Source: Paenibacillus sp. EZ-K15 (GTDB lineage: Bacteria; Bacillota; Bacilli; Paenibacillales; Paenibacillaceae). Taken from it: DNA of 64,000 nt. This document shows positions 1 to 7,923 of this stretch, one piece after another. Location: positions 184,748 through 248,747 of the forward strand of contig NZ_PDHM01000009.1 of assembly GCF_002573715.1 (NCBI RefSeq), read 5' to 3'. The notes below the pieces were generated by a model. It searched no databases. It saw only the letters and a program-made list of their open reading frames with translations, and was not told the origin of the DNA. A program made the translations under genes and the position numbers. Within the stretch, counting starts at the first letter, position 1; each line of letters opens with the position of its first letter.

Positions 1-27
1 AGTTCAAGCACAGAGAAGGAGGAATTA

Positions 28-3000
28 ATGTACATGATAAAAAGCAAAAAGAAAATATCGTCGCTGCTCAGCGGAGTGATGTTGCTTTCGCTGCTGCTTC
101 CCGCAGGACAAGCTGCTGCAGCCGACCCGGTCGCCGCCGCGTCATCGGTCATTGATATGCGGCAGATGGAGATTGGGCCAGGGGCTACATATACATGGGC
201 GAATATGCAAAAGGGCGGTGGCGAGCAGAAGGTCCACATGGTGGAGTTTGATCCATCGCAAGGGAATCTGGAGCTTCAGCCCGGCCTCACCGATGGCAAG
301 GTCTACGGCATGCAGGGAGTCAGCAAAATGGCATCCGATGCCGACAAGGCAGGCAACCGCGTCATCGCGGCAGTGAACGGGGATTTTTACGATATGTCCA
401 CCGGAATTCCGCTCGGATTGTTTATGGGGGGCGGGGAGTTATTAACGGATCCGCCCAGTGGCCGGAACGCCTTTGGCATTAAGCCGGACGGGACCAGCCT
501 GTACGGTAGTCCGAAATTGACGAAAAACGTGACGATAGGCGGAGTGGTAAGCAGTCTATCATCCATCAACCGTCTCAGAGGGACGGACGCCCTTGTCCTT
601 TATACCGAAAAATTCAATGCTACAACGATGACCAATAACCTTGGAGACGAGGTTATTCTGGATATCGTGAGCGGCAGGGTCGCCAGCGGGGAGATCTTGA
701 CGATGAAGGTGGCCTCCGTTCTTAAGGATCAGGGGAACTCGCCAATCGGCTCCAACCAAGTGGTTCTGTCCGCATCAGGCTCACAGCGGAGCAAGCTTGC
801 CGGACTCCAGGCAGGGGATGAAGTGACGGCAAGTTTTGAGCTGGATAACGAGTGGAAGGATGTCACGATGGCGATTGGCGGTACGGTGATGCTGGTGCAG
901 GATGGCGTAGTCCAGCAGCATACCGATCCGGCCGTGCATCCAAGAACGGTGGTGGGAACCAAAGCGGACGGAACCGTCGTGCTGTTCGAGGTCGATGGCC
1001 GTCAGCCCGGCTTCAGTGAAGGGCTTAACTACATTGAACTTGGCGAAATGCTGCAAGAGCTTGGTGTGGTAAACGCACTGAATCTGGATGGAGGCGGTTC
1101 GGCTACCTTCGTTGCCCGCCTGCCGGGAGAAGCCACGCGCAAGGTGCTCAACTCGCCATCGGATGGCGGCGAACGCAAGACGGCCAACGGCATTTTGCTG
1201 GTGAACAAGGCGCCTGAAGGAGCAGCGAATAAACTGGTCGTTGCGCCTACACTGGAGAGAGTGCTGACGGGCTCCTCTGCAACCTTCAAGGCGACAGCCG
1301 TGGATCAGAATTTGCATCCGGCAAAAATGACGGAGGCTGCGGTATGGAGCGTTGACCCTGCTTATGGGACGATCGACGCCAGCGGGAAGTTTACGGCAGG
1401 GAATCAACCGGGTGTGACCGAGATATCCGTGCAATCCGGTAATCTGACCGGAACAGCCGCATTGGAAGTCGTCGATGAGCTGACCGAGCTCAAATTCTCC
1501 GACGCCGTGAAGACCTTCTCCTCTGGATCGACCGAGACGCTCAAGGTCACGGCGCTTCGCAATGGACAGGTGATTCAGGCGGATAACAGTCGTTTTGAAT
1601 GGGGAACCGAAGGCGATATCGGGACGATTGACGCCAATGGAACGTTTACTGCCACGAACAAGCAGGATGTCAGTGGCAAAATCCATGTGAAATACGGAAA
1701 TGTTGAAACTACCATTGATGTGAATGTGGGGCTTCCTCCGGTGATGCTCGAGGATTTTGAGAACGGCCTTAGCCGTTATAAACCAAGTGCCGGAGCGCAG
1801 TATAAGTCGACCAAGGTATCCATTGAAACGGATGAGACCTACATTCGTTCGGGGAATGGCGCATTGAAGCTGGAGTATGATTTTACCGGAATGACAGGCA
1901 CCTCCGGCGCTTATCTGCAGACGAATGGCGCAGCGGAAAATATCGAAATTCCGGGTTATCCGGAGAAGATCAGCATGTGGGTCTACGGGGATGGCAATGC
2001 GCACTGGCTCCGTGCCCAAATGCGTGACAGCAAGGGCGCGATCCCGCTCGATTTTACCGATCAGACGATTGGTGTTGATTTCAAGGGATGGAAGTATCTC
2101 GAAGCGTCCGTTCCCAAAGGAAGAACCCTTCCGCTGGTGATGGACATGCCTGTAAGATATATGGAAACCCAGGCCGCGAAAAAAGACGCCGGTGCCATCT
2201 ACGTGGACGAAATTCGTGCATTGTACGGTCCGGCGAATGACGATATTGATCCGCCGGTTCTGAAGAAATTCTCACCAGCTGATGGTGAGGAGATCAAGGT
2301 GAATACGCCGACCATAACCGTGTATGCCGAGGATGCGGGCTATGATCCTGTCGCACACCCGGGAACGACGCTGATTGATCCGGACAAAATCCGATTCTAT
2401 CTGGACGGCAGCTTGGTACAGCATACCCTTTATCCGCCGGAAGGGAAAATTCATTACACGCCGAATGTTCCGCTTGCCGATGGGGTCCATCAGGCGAAGG
2501 TAACCGTCCGTGATCTCTCAGGTAACCAAACGACCGAGGAATGGAACTTCACCGTAAATACGGGCGCAGCCAAGGTGGTGTACGATACGCCGGATACGAT
2601 CTATGTTGGCGGCAGTTATACGCTCGATATCGGCGGAGTGAAGACCTCCCAAATTCGCGGCGGGCATGTCGATTTCCAATTCGATCCAAGCAAAGTGGAG
2701 AATTTGGCGCTCATACCGGGGGACAAGCTGAGCCCATCCCAGGTTAGCGCGAACATTGACGCTACAACAGGAGTAGTGAAAGTGACTTGGAAGGACATCC
2801 ATACCGCATCCCTGCAGGATACGGATTGGATCGGCCAAATCCGGTACGACGTGAAAAAGAACGCAACCGGCAGCAGCATCCTATCACTCACGTCCGGAGC
2901 GGTCTCCTTCACCGATACGGGCAACACCGAATTTTCGTTCTACGGTCTTCCGATTGAATCGCAGATCGCAACGCATTATGCGCTGAGCTGGAATGAGGAA

Positions 3001-6000
3001 GGAACAGTACAGGGATACGAAACCGTATTTGAAGTGACCGATGCCCAAGGTCAGCCTGTGGAAGGCGTACAGATCATGGCTGACGCAGCGACGATGGGCA
3101 CAACAGATGCTGCGGGTATCCTTAAGACGGCGGCGTTAACATCCCAGGTGAAGACGTATACCGTGCAGGCCGTGAAGAACAATCAATATAGTCCGGCCTT
3201 GGAATTTAAGGTATCGCCGCTTGCAGGAAGCAAGGTACCGTTCAATATCAGCGTGGGCATGGGCGAAGATCCGACCACGTCGCGGATGTTGAATTGGCAT
3301 ACGGACCCGGCAACGGATCATACCGTTGTGGAATTGATCAAACAGTCCGAATTTACGGATTTTGATGCGCCGAATGTCCAGAAATTTGAGGGTGCTAGCG
3401 AACTGTACCATACCTTGGATCTCGGCACCGTTCGTGTCCATAAAGCGACGGCAGCCGGACTTGAGCCAGGCACAGAGTATGTGTACCGTGTCGGTGATGG
3501 ACAAGGCCATTACAGTGCCCAAGGCTCTTTTAGAACAACGGAGGTTACGGGAGATACAACGAAATTCCTGTATTTTGCCGATTCCCAGGCATCTACCGCG
3601 AAGGAGTTCGAGCTGTGGGGGAATACGATCGACAAGGCGGCAGCCGAGCATCCTGACGCCGAATTTATGGTCCATGCCGGCGATATGGTCGACAAGGGAT
3701 TCCTGGAGGAGCAGTGGAACTACTGGTTCGATGAAGCCCAGAAGCATTTCCTGAATACGACGTTAGTGTCTGCCATCGGTAACCATGAAGTGATGGGGAA
3801 TAAGGAGAATGGAGACTTCCTGGCTCACTTTAACCAGCCCGGTAATGGCTTGGATAGCCTGAAGGGAACCAACTTCTCTTTTGACTACAAGGACGTTCAT
3901 TTCATTATGCTGAACAGCGAGTATCAGTTGGAGGATCAGAAAAAGTGGCTCCAGCAGGATCTGGCTGGCAATGACAAGGAATGGACCATCGCGATGTTCC
4001 ACCGCGGGCCTTATGGAAGCATCTATGATTCCGCCGAGGTACGCAGCCTGTGGGCGCCGGTGCTTGAGGAATTCGGCGTGGATCTCGTGTTAAACGGACA
4101 TGATCATATTTATATTCGTTCCTATCCGATGATGAACAACCAAATTGCTGCGGACGGTAAGGGCACAACCTACGTTGTGGCGGGATCGTCAGGACCTAAA
4201 TTCTACTCCCACACCGAGCGAGGCTGGCATGAGGTGGTAGATGAAGAGAAGACTCAGATGTATGCTTCCGTGGAAGTGGAGGGAGACGAGCTTTATTATG
4301 TAGCCAAAACAGTTGACGGGCGCGTCGTGGATGAGTTTACGCTGGCGAAATCGGATACGAAGCCGGAGCCGCAGCGGATTGAAGTAACGCCAAACCAGCT
4401 GACGCTAGCTGTGGGCGAGAGCCAGAAATTGCTGGCTCAAGTGAAGCCGCGCAGGGCTGAACGAACCGTTGTGTGGTCTGTATACAGTTCCGAACCGGCA
4501 AATGATGTCGTTACCGTATCCGCAGATGGCATCGTGACGGCTCAAGGTTTGGGCAGCGCGGTTGTAAGAGCGACCAGCACGACAGCGCTGGACGTCTATG
4601 CAGATGTGAAGATTACGGTGGACCGAATTCCGAACGGCAGCATAGAGTCGATACGCTTAAGCGGCAAATCCGAGCTGAAGGTCGGGGACACCGATCAGAC
4701 CGTAACGGAGGCGGTATATACCGACGGCAGCCGTATCCGCTTAATCGAGGGGGTAACCTACGAGAGCAGTAAGCCCGAGATCGCCTCGCTCGATGAGTTG
4801 GGTTCAGTCCGGGCATTGGCCGAAGGGGCGACCGTGATTTCGGCAACCTATGAAGGGTTTAAGTCGGAATATGATTTGAAGGTAATCACCCGGGGCGGGG
4901 GGAATCCCGATCCGGGACCGGAGCCACCGGTAGACCCGCCCGTAGACCCTCCGGTACAGCCGCCAGTAACACCGCCTGTGACACCGCCGTCAGGGAGTGT
5001 CACTTTATCAGTGAGCGATCTGACAGCTAAGCTGTCGAACGGGCAAGTTGTAATCACGATGGATGGAAACTTTACGGATATCACGCTGCCAGGGAATGCA
5101 GCAGACATACTCAAGGATGGTTCGATCCATATTGAAGCGAAGAATTTGGCCATAACGATCCCAGCCGAAGTGCTTCGCCAGTTGGGTGGTCTTGCAGATC
5201 CTGGTCAGCTTGAGAAGAGCACGATGAAACTGAGTGCCGCCACGTTATCGGATGCGGAGATGAAGCAGCGGATCGCGCAAGCTGCCCGCGTCTCTGGTGC
5301 GAAGCTGACTTCAGCGGGAGCCATGCTTGAGTTCCAACTTAAACTGACGACAGCGGATGGCAAAGCTTACAACTTAACTGAATTCGATCATCCGATTACG
5401 CTGGAACTGCCGTTATCTAAAGCGACGAACGGCAAAAGAATCTCCATGTACTACTTGTCTGACAATGGTGAGTTGGAGTATATAGGCGGAGTGGAAAAAG
5501 ATGGCCGCATGACCTCGGGAATCCGGCATTTCAGCGCCTATGGTTTACTTGATTATGAGAAAACCTTTGCCGATGTGCCATCTTCATTCTGGGCTGCAGA
5601 AGTGATTGCCGACTTGGCAGCGAAGCAGCTCATCGAAGGCGTCAGCACGGAACGCTTCGCACCGGCTCAGCAAGTGACCCGGGCTGAATTTGCGGCGATG
5701 CTGGTTCGTCTGCTCGATCTTCAGGCAGAGAGCTCTGCGCCGTTTGCCGATGTAGTTTCAGGCAAATGGTACGCAGAAGCTGTGGCCGCAGCTGCCGGGT
5801 CGGGCATCGTGAGTGGAATAAGCAAAGACCGTTTTGATCCGGATGCCCCGATCAAGCGTCAGGAAATGGCGGCGATGCTGGTACGCGCTTATGCCCACGC
5901 GATGAAACTACAGCAGGAGAGCATTAGCGCGGGCAGCGGATTTGCCGATCTCGCCGAGTCCCCGGACTGGGTTCGGGAAGCGGTAGAAACCGCGCATGCC

Positions 6001-6108
6001 CTCGGATTTGTTCAGGGGCGTACACCGAGCCGCTTTGAACCGGTAGGCCTGACCACGCGTGCGGAAAGCGCGCAGGTCATCTATAATCTGCTGCACAAAC
6101 TGAAGTAA
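28..6108 (+). CDS. SLH-anchored phosphodiester glycosidase / metallophosphoesterase fusion
   Basis: This is a 2026-residue secreted surface protein. A signal peptide (about 1-33) is followed by an NAGPA-type phosphodiester glycosidase domain (about 60-395; NGDFYD and NLDGGGSATF). Then come Ig-like BIG2 domains, a carbohydrate-binding-like module (about 570-735), an Ig-like stretch, a cohesin-like beta domain (about 850-970), a purple-acid-phosphatase-type fibronectin domain and a metallophosphoesterase (about 1178-1430). The phosphoesterase ligand motifs are all visible: FADSQ, HAGDM, GNHE, FHRG and NGHDH. Two more BIG2 domains, a Pro-rich linker and three SLH repeats (about 1846-2026; TRAE, KRQE, TRAE) follow, the last for binding the secondary cell-wall polymer. 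The ATG has AAGGAGG six bases upstream. The pairing suggests stepwise removal of sugar and phosphate from a glycosyl-phosphodiester polymer; the substrate is inferred. Confidence 0.9.
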   Translation: MYMIKSKKKISSLLSGVMLLSLLLPAGQAAAADPVAAASSVIDMRQMEIGPGATYTWANMQKGGGEQKVHMVEFDPSQGNLELQPGLTDGKVYGMQGVSKMASDADKAGNRVIAAVNGDFYDMSTGIPLGLFMGGGELLTDPPSGRNAFGIKPDGTSLYGSPKLTKNVTIGGVVSSLSSINRLRGTDALVLYTEKFNATTMTNNLGDEVILDIVSGRVASGEILTMKVASVLKDQGNSPIGSNQVVLSASGSQRSKLAGLQAGDEVTASFELDNEWKDVTMAIGGTVMLVQDGVVQQHTDPAVHPRTVVGTKADGTVVLFEVDGRQPGFSEGLNYIELGEMLQELGVVNALNLDGGGSATFVARLPGEATRKVLNSPSDGGERKTANGILLVNKAPEGAANKLVVAPTLERVLTGSSATFKATAVDQNLHPAKMTEAAVWSVDPAYGTIDASGKFTAGNQPGVTEISVQSGNLTGTAALEVVDELTELKFSDAVKTFSSGSTETLKVTALRNGQVIQADNSRFEWGTEGDIGTIDANGTFTATNKQDVSGKIHVKYGNVETTIDVNVGLPPVMLEDFENGLSRYKPSAGAQYKSTKVSIETDETYIRSGNGALKLEYDFTGMTGTSGAYLQTNGAAENIEIPGYPEKISMWVYGDGNAHWLRAQMRDSKGAIPLDFTDQTIGVDFKGWKYLEASVPKGRTLPLVMDMPVRYMETQAAKKDAGAIYVDEIRALYGPANDDIDPPVLKKFSPADGEEIKVNTPTITVYAEDAGYDPVAHPGTTLIDPDKIRFYLDGSLVQHTLYPPEGKIHYTPNVPLADGVHQAKVTVRDLSGNQTTEEWNFTVNTGAAKVVYDTPDTIYVGGSYTLDIGGVKTSQIRGGHVDFQFDPSKVENLALIPGDKLSPSQVSANIDATTGVVKVTWKDIHTASLQDTDWIGQIRYDVKKNATGSSILSLTSGAVSFTDTGNTEFSFYGLPIESQIATHYALSWNEEGTVQGYETVFEVTDAQGQPVEGVQIMADAATMGTTDAAGILKTAALTSQVKTYTVQAVKNNQYSPALEFKVSPLAGSKVPFNISVGMGEDPTTSRMLNWHTDPATDHTVVELIKQSEFTDFDAPNVQKFEGASELYHTLDLGTVRVHKATAAGLEPGTEYVYRVGDGQGHYSAQGSFRTTEVTGDTTKFLYFADSQASTAKEFELWGNTIDKAAAEHPDAEFMVHAGDMVDKGFLEEQWNYWFDEAQKHFLNTTLVSAIGNHEVMGNKENGDFLAHFNQPGNGLDSLKGTNFSFDYKDVHFIMLNSEYQLEDQKKWLQQDLAGNDKEWTIAMFHRGPYGSIYDSAEVRSLWAPVLEEFGVDLVLNGHDHIYIRSYPMMNNQIAADGKGTTYVVAGSSGPKFYSHTERGWHEVVDEEKTQMYASVEVEGDELYYVAKTVDGRVVDEFTLAKSDTKPEPQRIEVTPNQLTLAVGESQKLLAQVKPRRAERTVVWSVYSSEPANDVVTVSADGIVTAQGLGSAVVRATSTTALDVYADVKITVDRIPNGSIESIRLSGKSELKVGDTDQTVTEAVYTDGSRIRLIEGVTYESSKPEIASLDELGSVRALAEGATVISATYEGFKSEYDLKVITRGGGNPDPGPEPPVDPPVDPPVQPPVTPPVTPPSGSVTLSVSDLTAKLSNGQVVITMDGNFTDITLPGNAADILKDGSIHIEAKNLAITIPAEVLRQLGGLADPGQLEKSTMKLSAATLSDAEMKQRIAQAARVSGAKLTSAGAMLEFQLKLTTADGKAYNLTEFDHPITLELPLSKATNGKRISMYYLSDNGELEYIGGVEKDGRMTSGIRHFSAYGLLDYEKTFADVPSSFWAAEVIADLAAKQLIEGVSTERFAPAQQVTRAEFAAMLVRLLDLQAESSAPFADVVSGKWYAEAVAAAAGSGIVSGISKDRFDPDAPIKRQEMAAMLVRAYAHAMKLQQESISAGSGFADLAESPDWVREAVETAHALGFVQGRTPSRFEPVGLTTRAESAQVIYNLLHKLK

Positions 6109-6126
6109 AGGCTAGAAGGCAAAATA

Positions 6127-6180
6127 CCGCTTCTCTTCTCCTGTAGATGATCATAGAGGAGAGAGGCGGTTTTTTTTTTT
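6127..6180 (+). terminator. Intrinsic terminator after the glycosidase/phosphoesterase gene
   Basis: A GC-rich imperfect stem (CCGCTTCTCTTCTCC against GGAGAGAGGCGG) runs straight into an eleven-base T tract, 19 bases after the stop codon. Confidence 0.9.
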
Positions 6181-6238
6181 AAGACTAATCGAGGTCTGTC
6201 TTCACGGCATATACTTCTAAAGACATTTTTCTTACAGG

Positions 6239-6267
6239 TTAAAGAATGGCGGAAGTTCCGATATAAT
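6239..6267 (+). promoter_or_regulatory. Possible sigma-A promoter for the ABM/oxidoreductase pair
   Basis: A perfect -10 hexamer TATAAT lies at 6262-6267. The -35 at 17 bp spacing (TTAAAG, 6239-6244) is weak, so the call rests mainly on the -10 and on its position about 70 bases before the start codon. Confidence 0.4.
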
Positions 6268-6338
6268 GATTACATAGTCAATGAACGAATGTGAATCGAA
6301 TTAATGGCTAAACTGGAAACCGGAAAGAAGGAGAGAGA

Positions 6339-6665
6339 ATGACGGAATACGCGAATACGCCGAAGCCACCTTACTATGCCTGCATTTTTGTGTCCAAACG
6401 AACAGAGGGTGACCGGGGTTATGGGGCGATGTCCGATAAAATGGCAGAGCTCGCCGCGCAGCAGCCCGGCTATTTGGGGGTGGAGTCTGCACGGGATGAG
6501 GGGCTTGGGATCACGGTATCGTACTGGGATTCCCTGGAGGCCATTCGTTTATGGAAGGAGAATGCCGCTCATCAGGTAGCGCAGGAACGGGGCAAGAACG
6601 AGTGGTATGAAAGCTTTGGGTTGCGAATTTGCAAGGTGGAGAGGGATAGCTTCTACAAGCTTTAG
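6339..6665 (+). CDS. Antibiotic-biosynthesis-monooxygenase (ABM) domain protein
   Basis: This 108-residue protein has the ABM/dimeric alpha-beta barrel layout. An N-terminal strand (YYACIFVSKR) leads to a helix with AELAAQQPGYLGVES and then a strand-helix with YWDSLEAIRLWKENAAH. Family members act as small monooxygenases or heme-handling enzymes, but many are of unknown function, and nothing here fixes a substrate. The start has a strong AAGAAGGAGAG site. It is followed after 36 bases by the oxidoreductase gene on the same strand, so the two are probably co-transcribed. Confidence 0.8.
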   Translation: MTEYANTPKPPYYACIFVSKRTEGDRGYGAMSDKMAELAAQQPGYLGVESARDEGLGITVSYWDSLEAIRLWKENAAHQVAQERGKNEWYESFGLRICKVERDSFYKL

Positions 6666-6701
6666 GCAAGGCCAATCCAGGAAGAGGATGAGGAGGAGTA
6701 A

Positions 6702-7700
6702 ATGATGATACAGAATCCGGGCAAGATCAGATGGGGAATCATGGGGACAGGCTGGATTGCGGAGCAGTTTGCAGCCGATCTGGCCTATGTGGAGAACGCT
6801 CAGTTTGTGGCCGTGGGCTCTCGTACGGCAAGCAATGCAGGAGAGTTTGCGTCTAAATACGATATACCGCGGGCTTATGGCAGTTACGAGGAACTCGTGA
6901 AGGATCCCGATATTGACGTTGTGTACATAGCGACTCCGCATCCGCTGCACCGGGATCATGCCTTAATGTGTCTTCAGGCCGGCAAAGCCGTCCTGTGCGA
7001 AAAACCCTTTACGATTAACGGGGATGAACTGGAGGAATTAATGGCAGCTGCACGGGAGCAGAAGCTGTTCCTGATGGAGGCCATGTGGACGCGTTTCCTT
7101 CCCCCGATTCGGAAGGTGCGCGAATGGTTGAACGACGGGCTTATTGGCGACGTTCGGCTGCTGAAGGCCGATTTTGGTTTTCGCAGCGGCTGGAATCCGC
7201 AGGGCCGTTTGCTGAATTTGGAACTTGGCGGCGGGGCGCTGCTGGATGCGGGTATTTATCCGGTGTCGTTTGCATCCATGATTTTTGGAACCGAGCCGGA
7301 GAAGATATGGAGTACCGCGCATATCGGTGAGACGGGCGTAGATGAGCAGTTCTCGGTTATTCTATCTTATGAATCGGGCAAGACCGCTTCGTTAAACGGG
7401 GCGATCCGGCTTGGATTGACGAATGAAGCTTATATTTATGGCACCAACGGATATATTCACATTCCGTCCTTCTTGAATGCAACATCCGCTGCGCTTCATG
7501 TAGATGGCGAGGAACCGGTGGTTGTTACAGATGACCGGCAGGAGAAAGGGTATAGCTTCGAGGCATATGAAGTGGGGCGGTGTCTACTGGAAGGGCGGCT
7601 TGAGAGCGATGTGATGCCGCTCGATGAGTCGCTTGCGATTATGAGGCTGCTGGATCAGATCCGGGGGCAGTGGGGCCTGAAGTATCCTTCGGAAGGTTAA
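6702..7700 (+). CDS. Gfo/Idh/MocA family NAD(P)-dependent oxidoreductase
   Basis: This is a cytoplasmic dehydrogenase of 332 residues, the usual family length. The N-terminal Rossmann fold shows GIMGTGWIAEQF. The family signature CEKPFTIN (about 98-105) carries the catalytic-region lysine. The C-terminal alpha/beta substrate domain contains the GGGALLDAGIY segment. Members oxidise or epimerise sugars, inositols or sugar acids; the substrate cannot be told from sequence. The GAGGAGGAG site precedes tandem ATGs (MM), so the exact start could be one codon later. Its partner gene upstream is the ABM protein. Confidence 0.88.
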   Translation: MMIQNPGKIRWGIMGTGWIAEQFAADLAYVENAQFVAVGSRTASNAGEFASKYDIPRAYGSYEELVKDPDIDVVYIATPHPLHRDHALMCLQAGKAVLCEKPFTINGDELEELMAAAREQKLFLMEAMWTRFLPPIRKVREWLNDGLIGDVRLLKADFGFRSGWNPQGRLLNLELGGGALLDAGIYPVSFASMIFGTEPEKIWSTAHIGETGVDEQFSVILSYESGKTASLNGAIRLGLTNEAYIYGTNGYIHIPSFLNATSAALHVDGEEPVVVTDDRQEKGYSFEAYEVGRCLLEGRLESDVMPLDESLAIMRLLDQIRGQWGLKYPSEG

Positions 7701-7720
7701 GCCGTCTTGGCGTATAAGGG

Positions 7721-7755
7721 AGCAGTGCGAGAGAACTTCTCGCCCTGCTTTTTTT
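7721..7755 (+). terminator. Intrinsic terminator after the oxidoreductase
   Basis: The stem GCAGTGCGAGA / TCTCGCCCTGC, with one mismatch, is followed by seven T residues. Confidence 0.85.
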
Positions 7756-7813
7756 GTTGTTGTCAGAGTTCAGGTGACGTGAGCTATATCATTATGTATT
7801 TTCAATGTCATTA

Positions 7814-7867
7814 TTTACATAAGTTTTACGTAGGGATGACAAGCCATTAATACCCCCTTGTTATGCT
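7814..7867 (+). promoter_or_regulatory. Candidate Pho box and promoter of the tandem phosphoesterase gene
   Basis: Four hexamers lie in exact 11-bp register: TTTACA (7814), TTTACG (7825), ATGACA (7836) and TTAATA (7847). Known Bacillus PhoP sites are TT(A/T/C)ACA-like hexamers repeated every 11 bp. A TATGCT -10-like hexamer follows at 7862-7867, which would place the repeats at about -25 to -60. The downstream gene encodes phosphatases, which fits phosphate-starvation control. PhoP binding itself is inferred. Confidence 0.6.
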
Positions 7868-7923
7868 GGAGCTGTTTGACAGTCTTGCTTCACACCCATC
7901 CAACATCATAAAGGAGAGAATAC

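Noticed and set aside
781..2019. A 412-codon open frame on the minus strand
   Set aside because: It lies wholly opposite the well-supported glycosidase/phosphoesterase gene, has no SD, and its protein has no recognisable fold.
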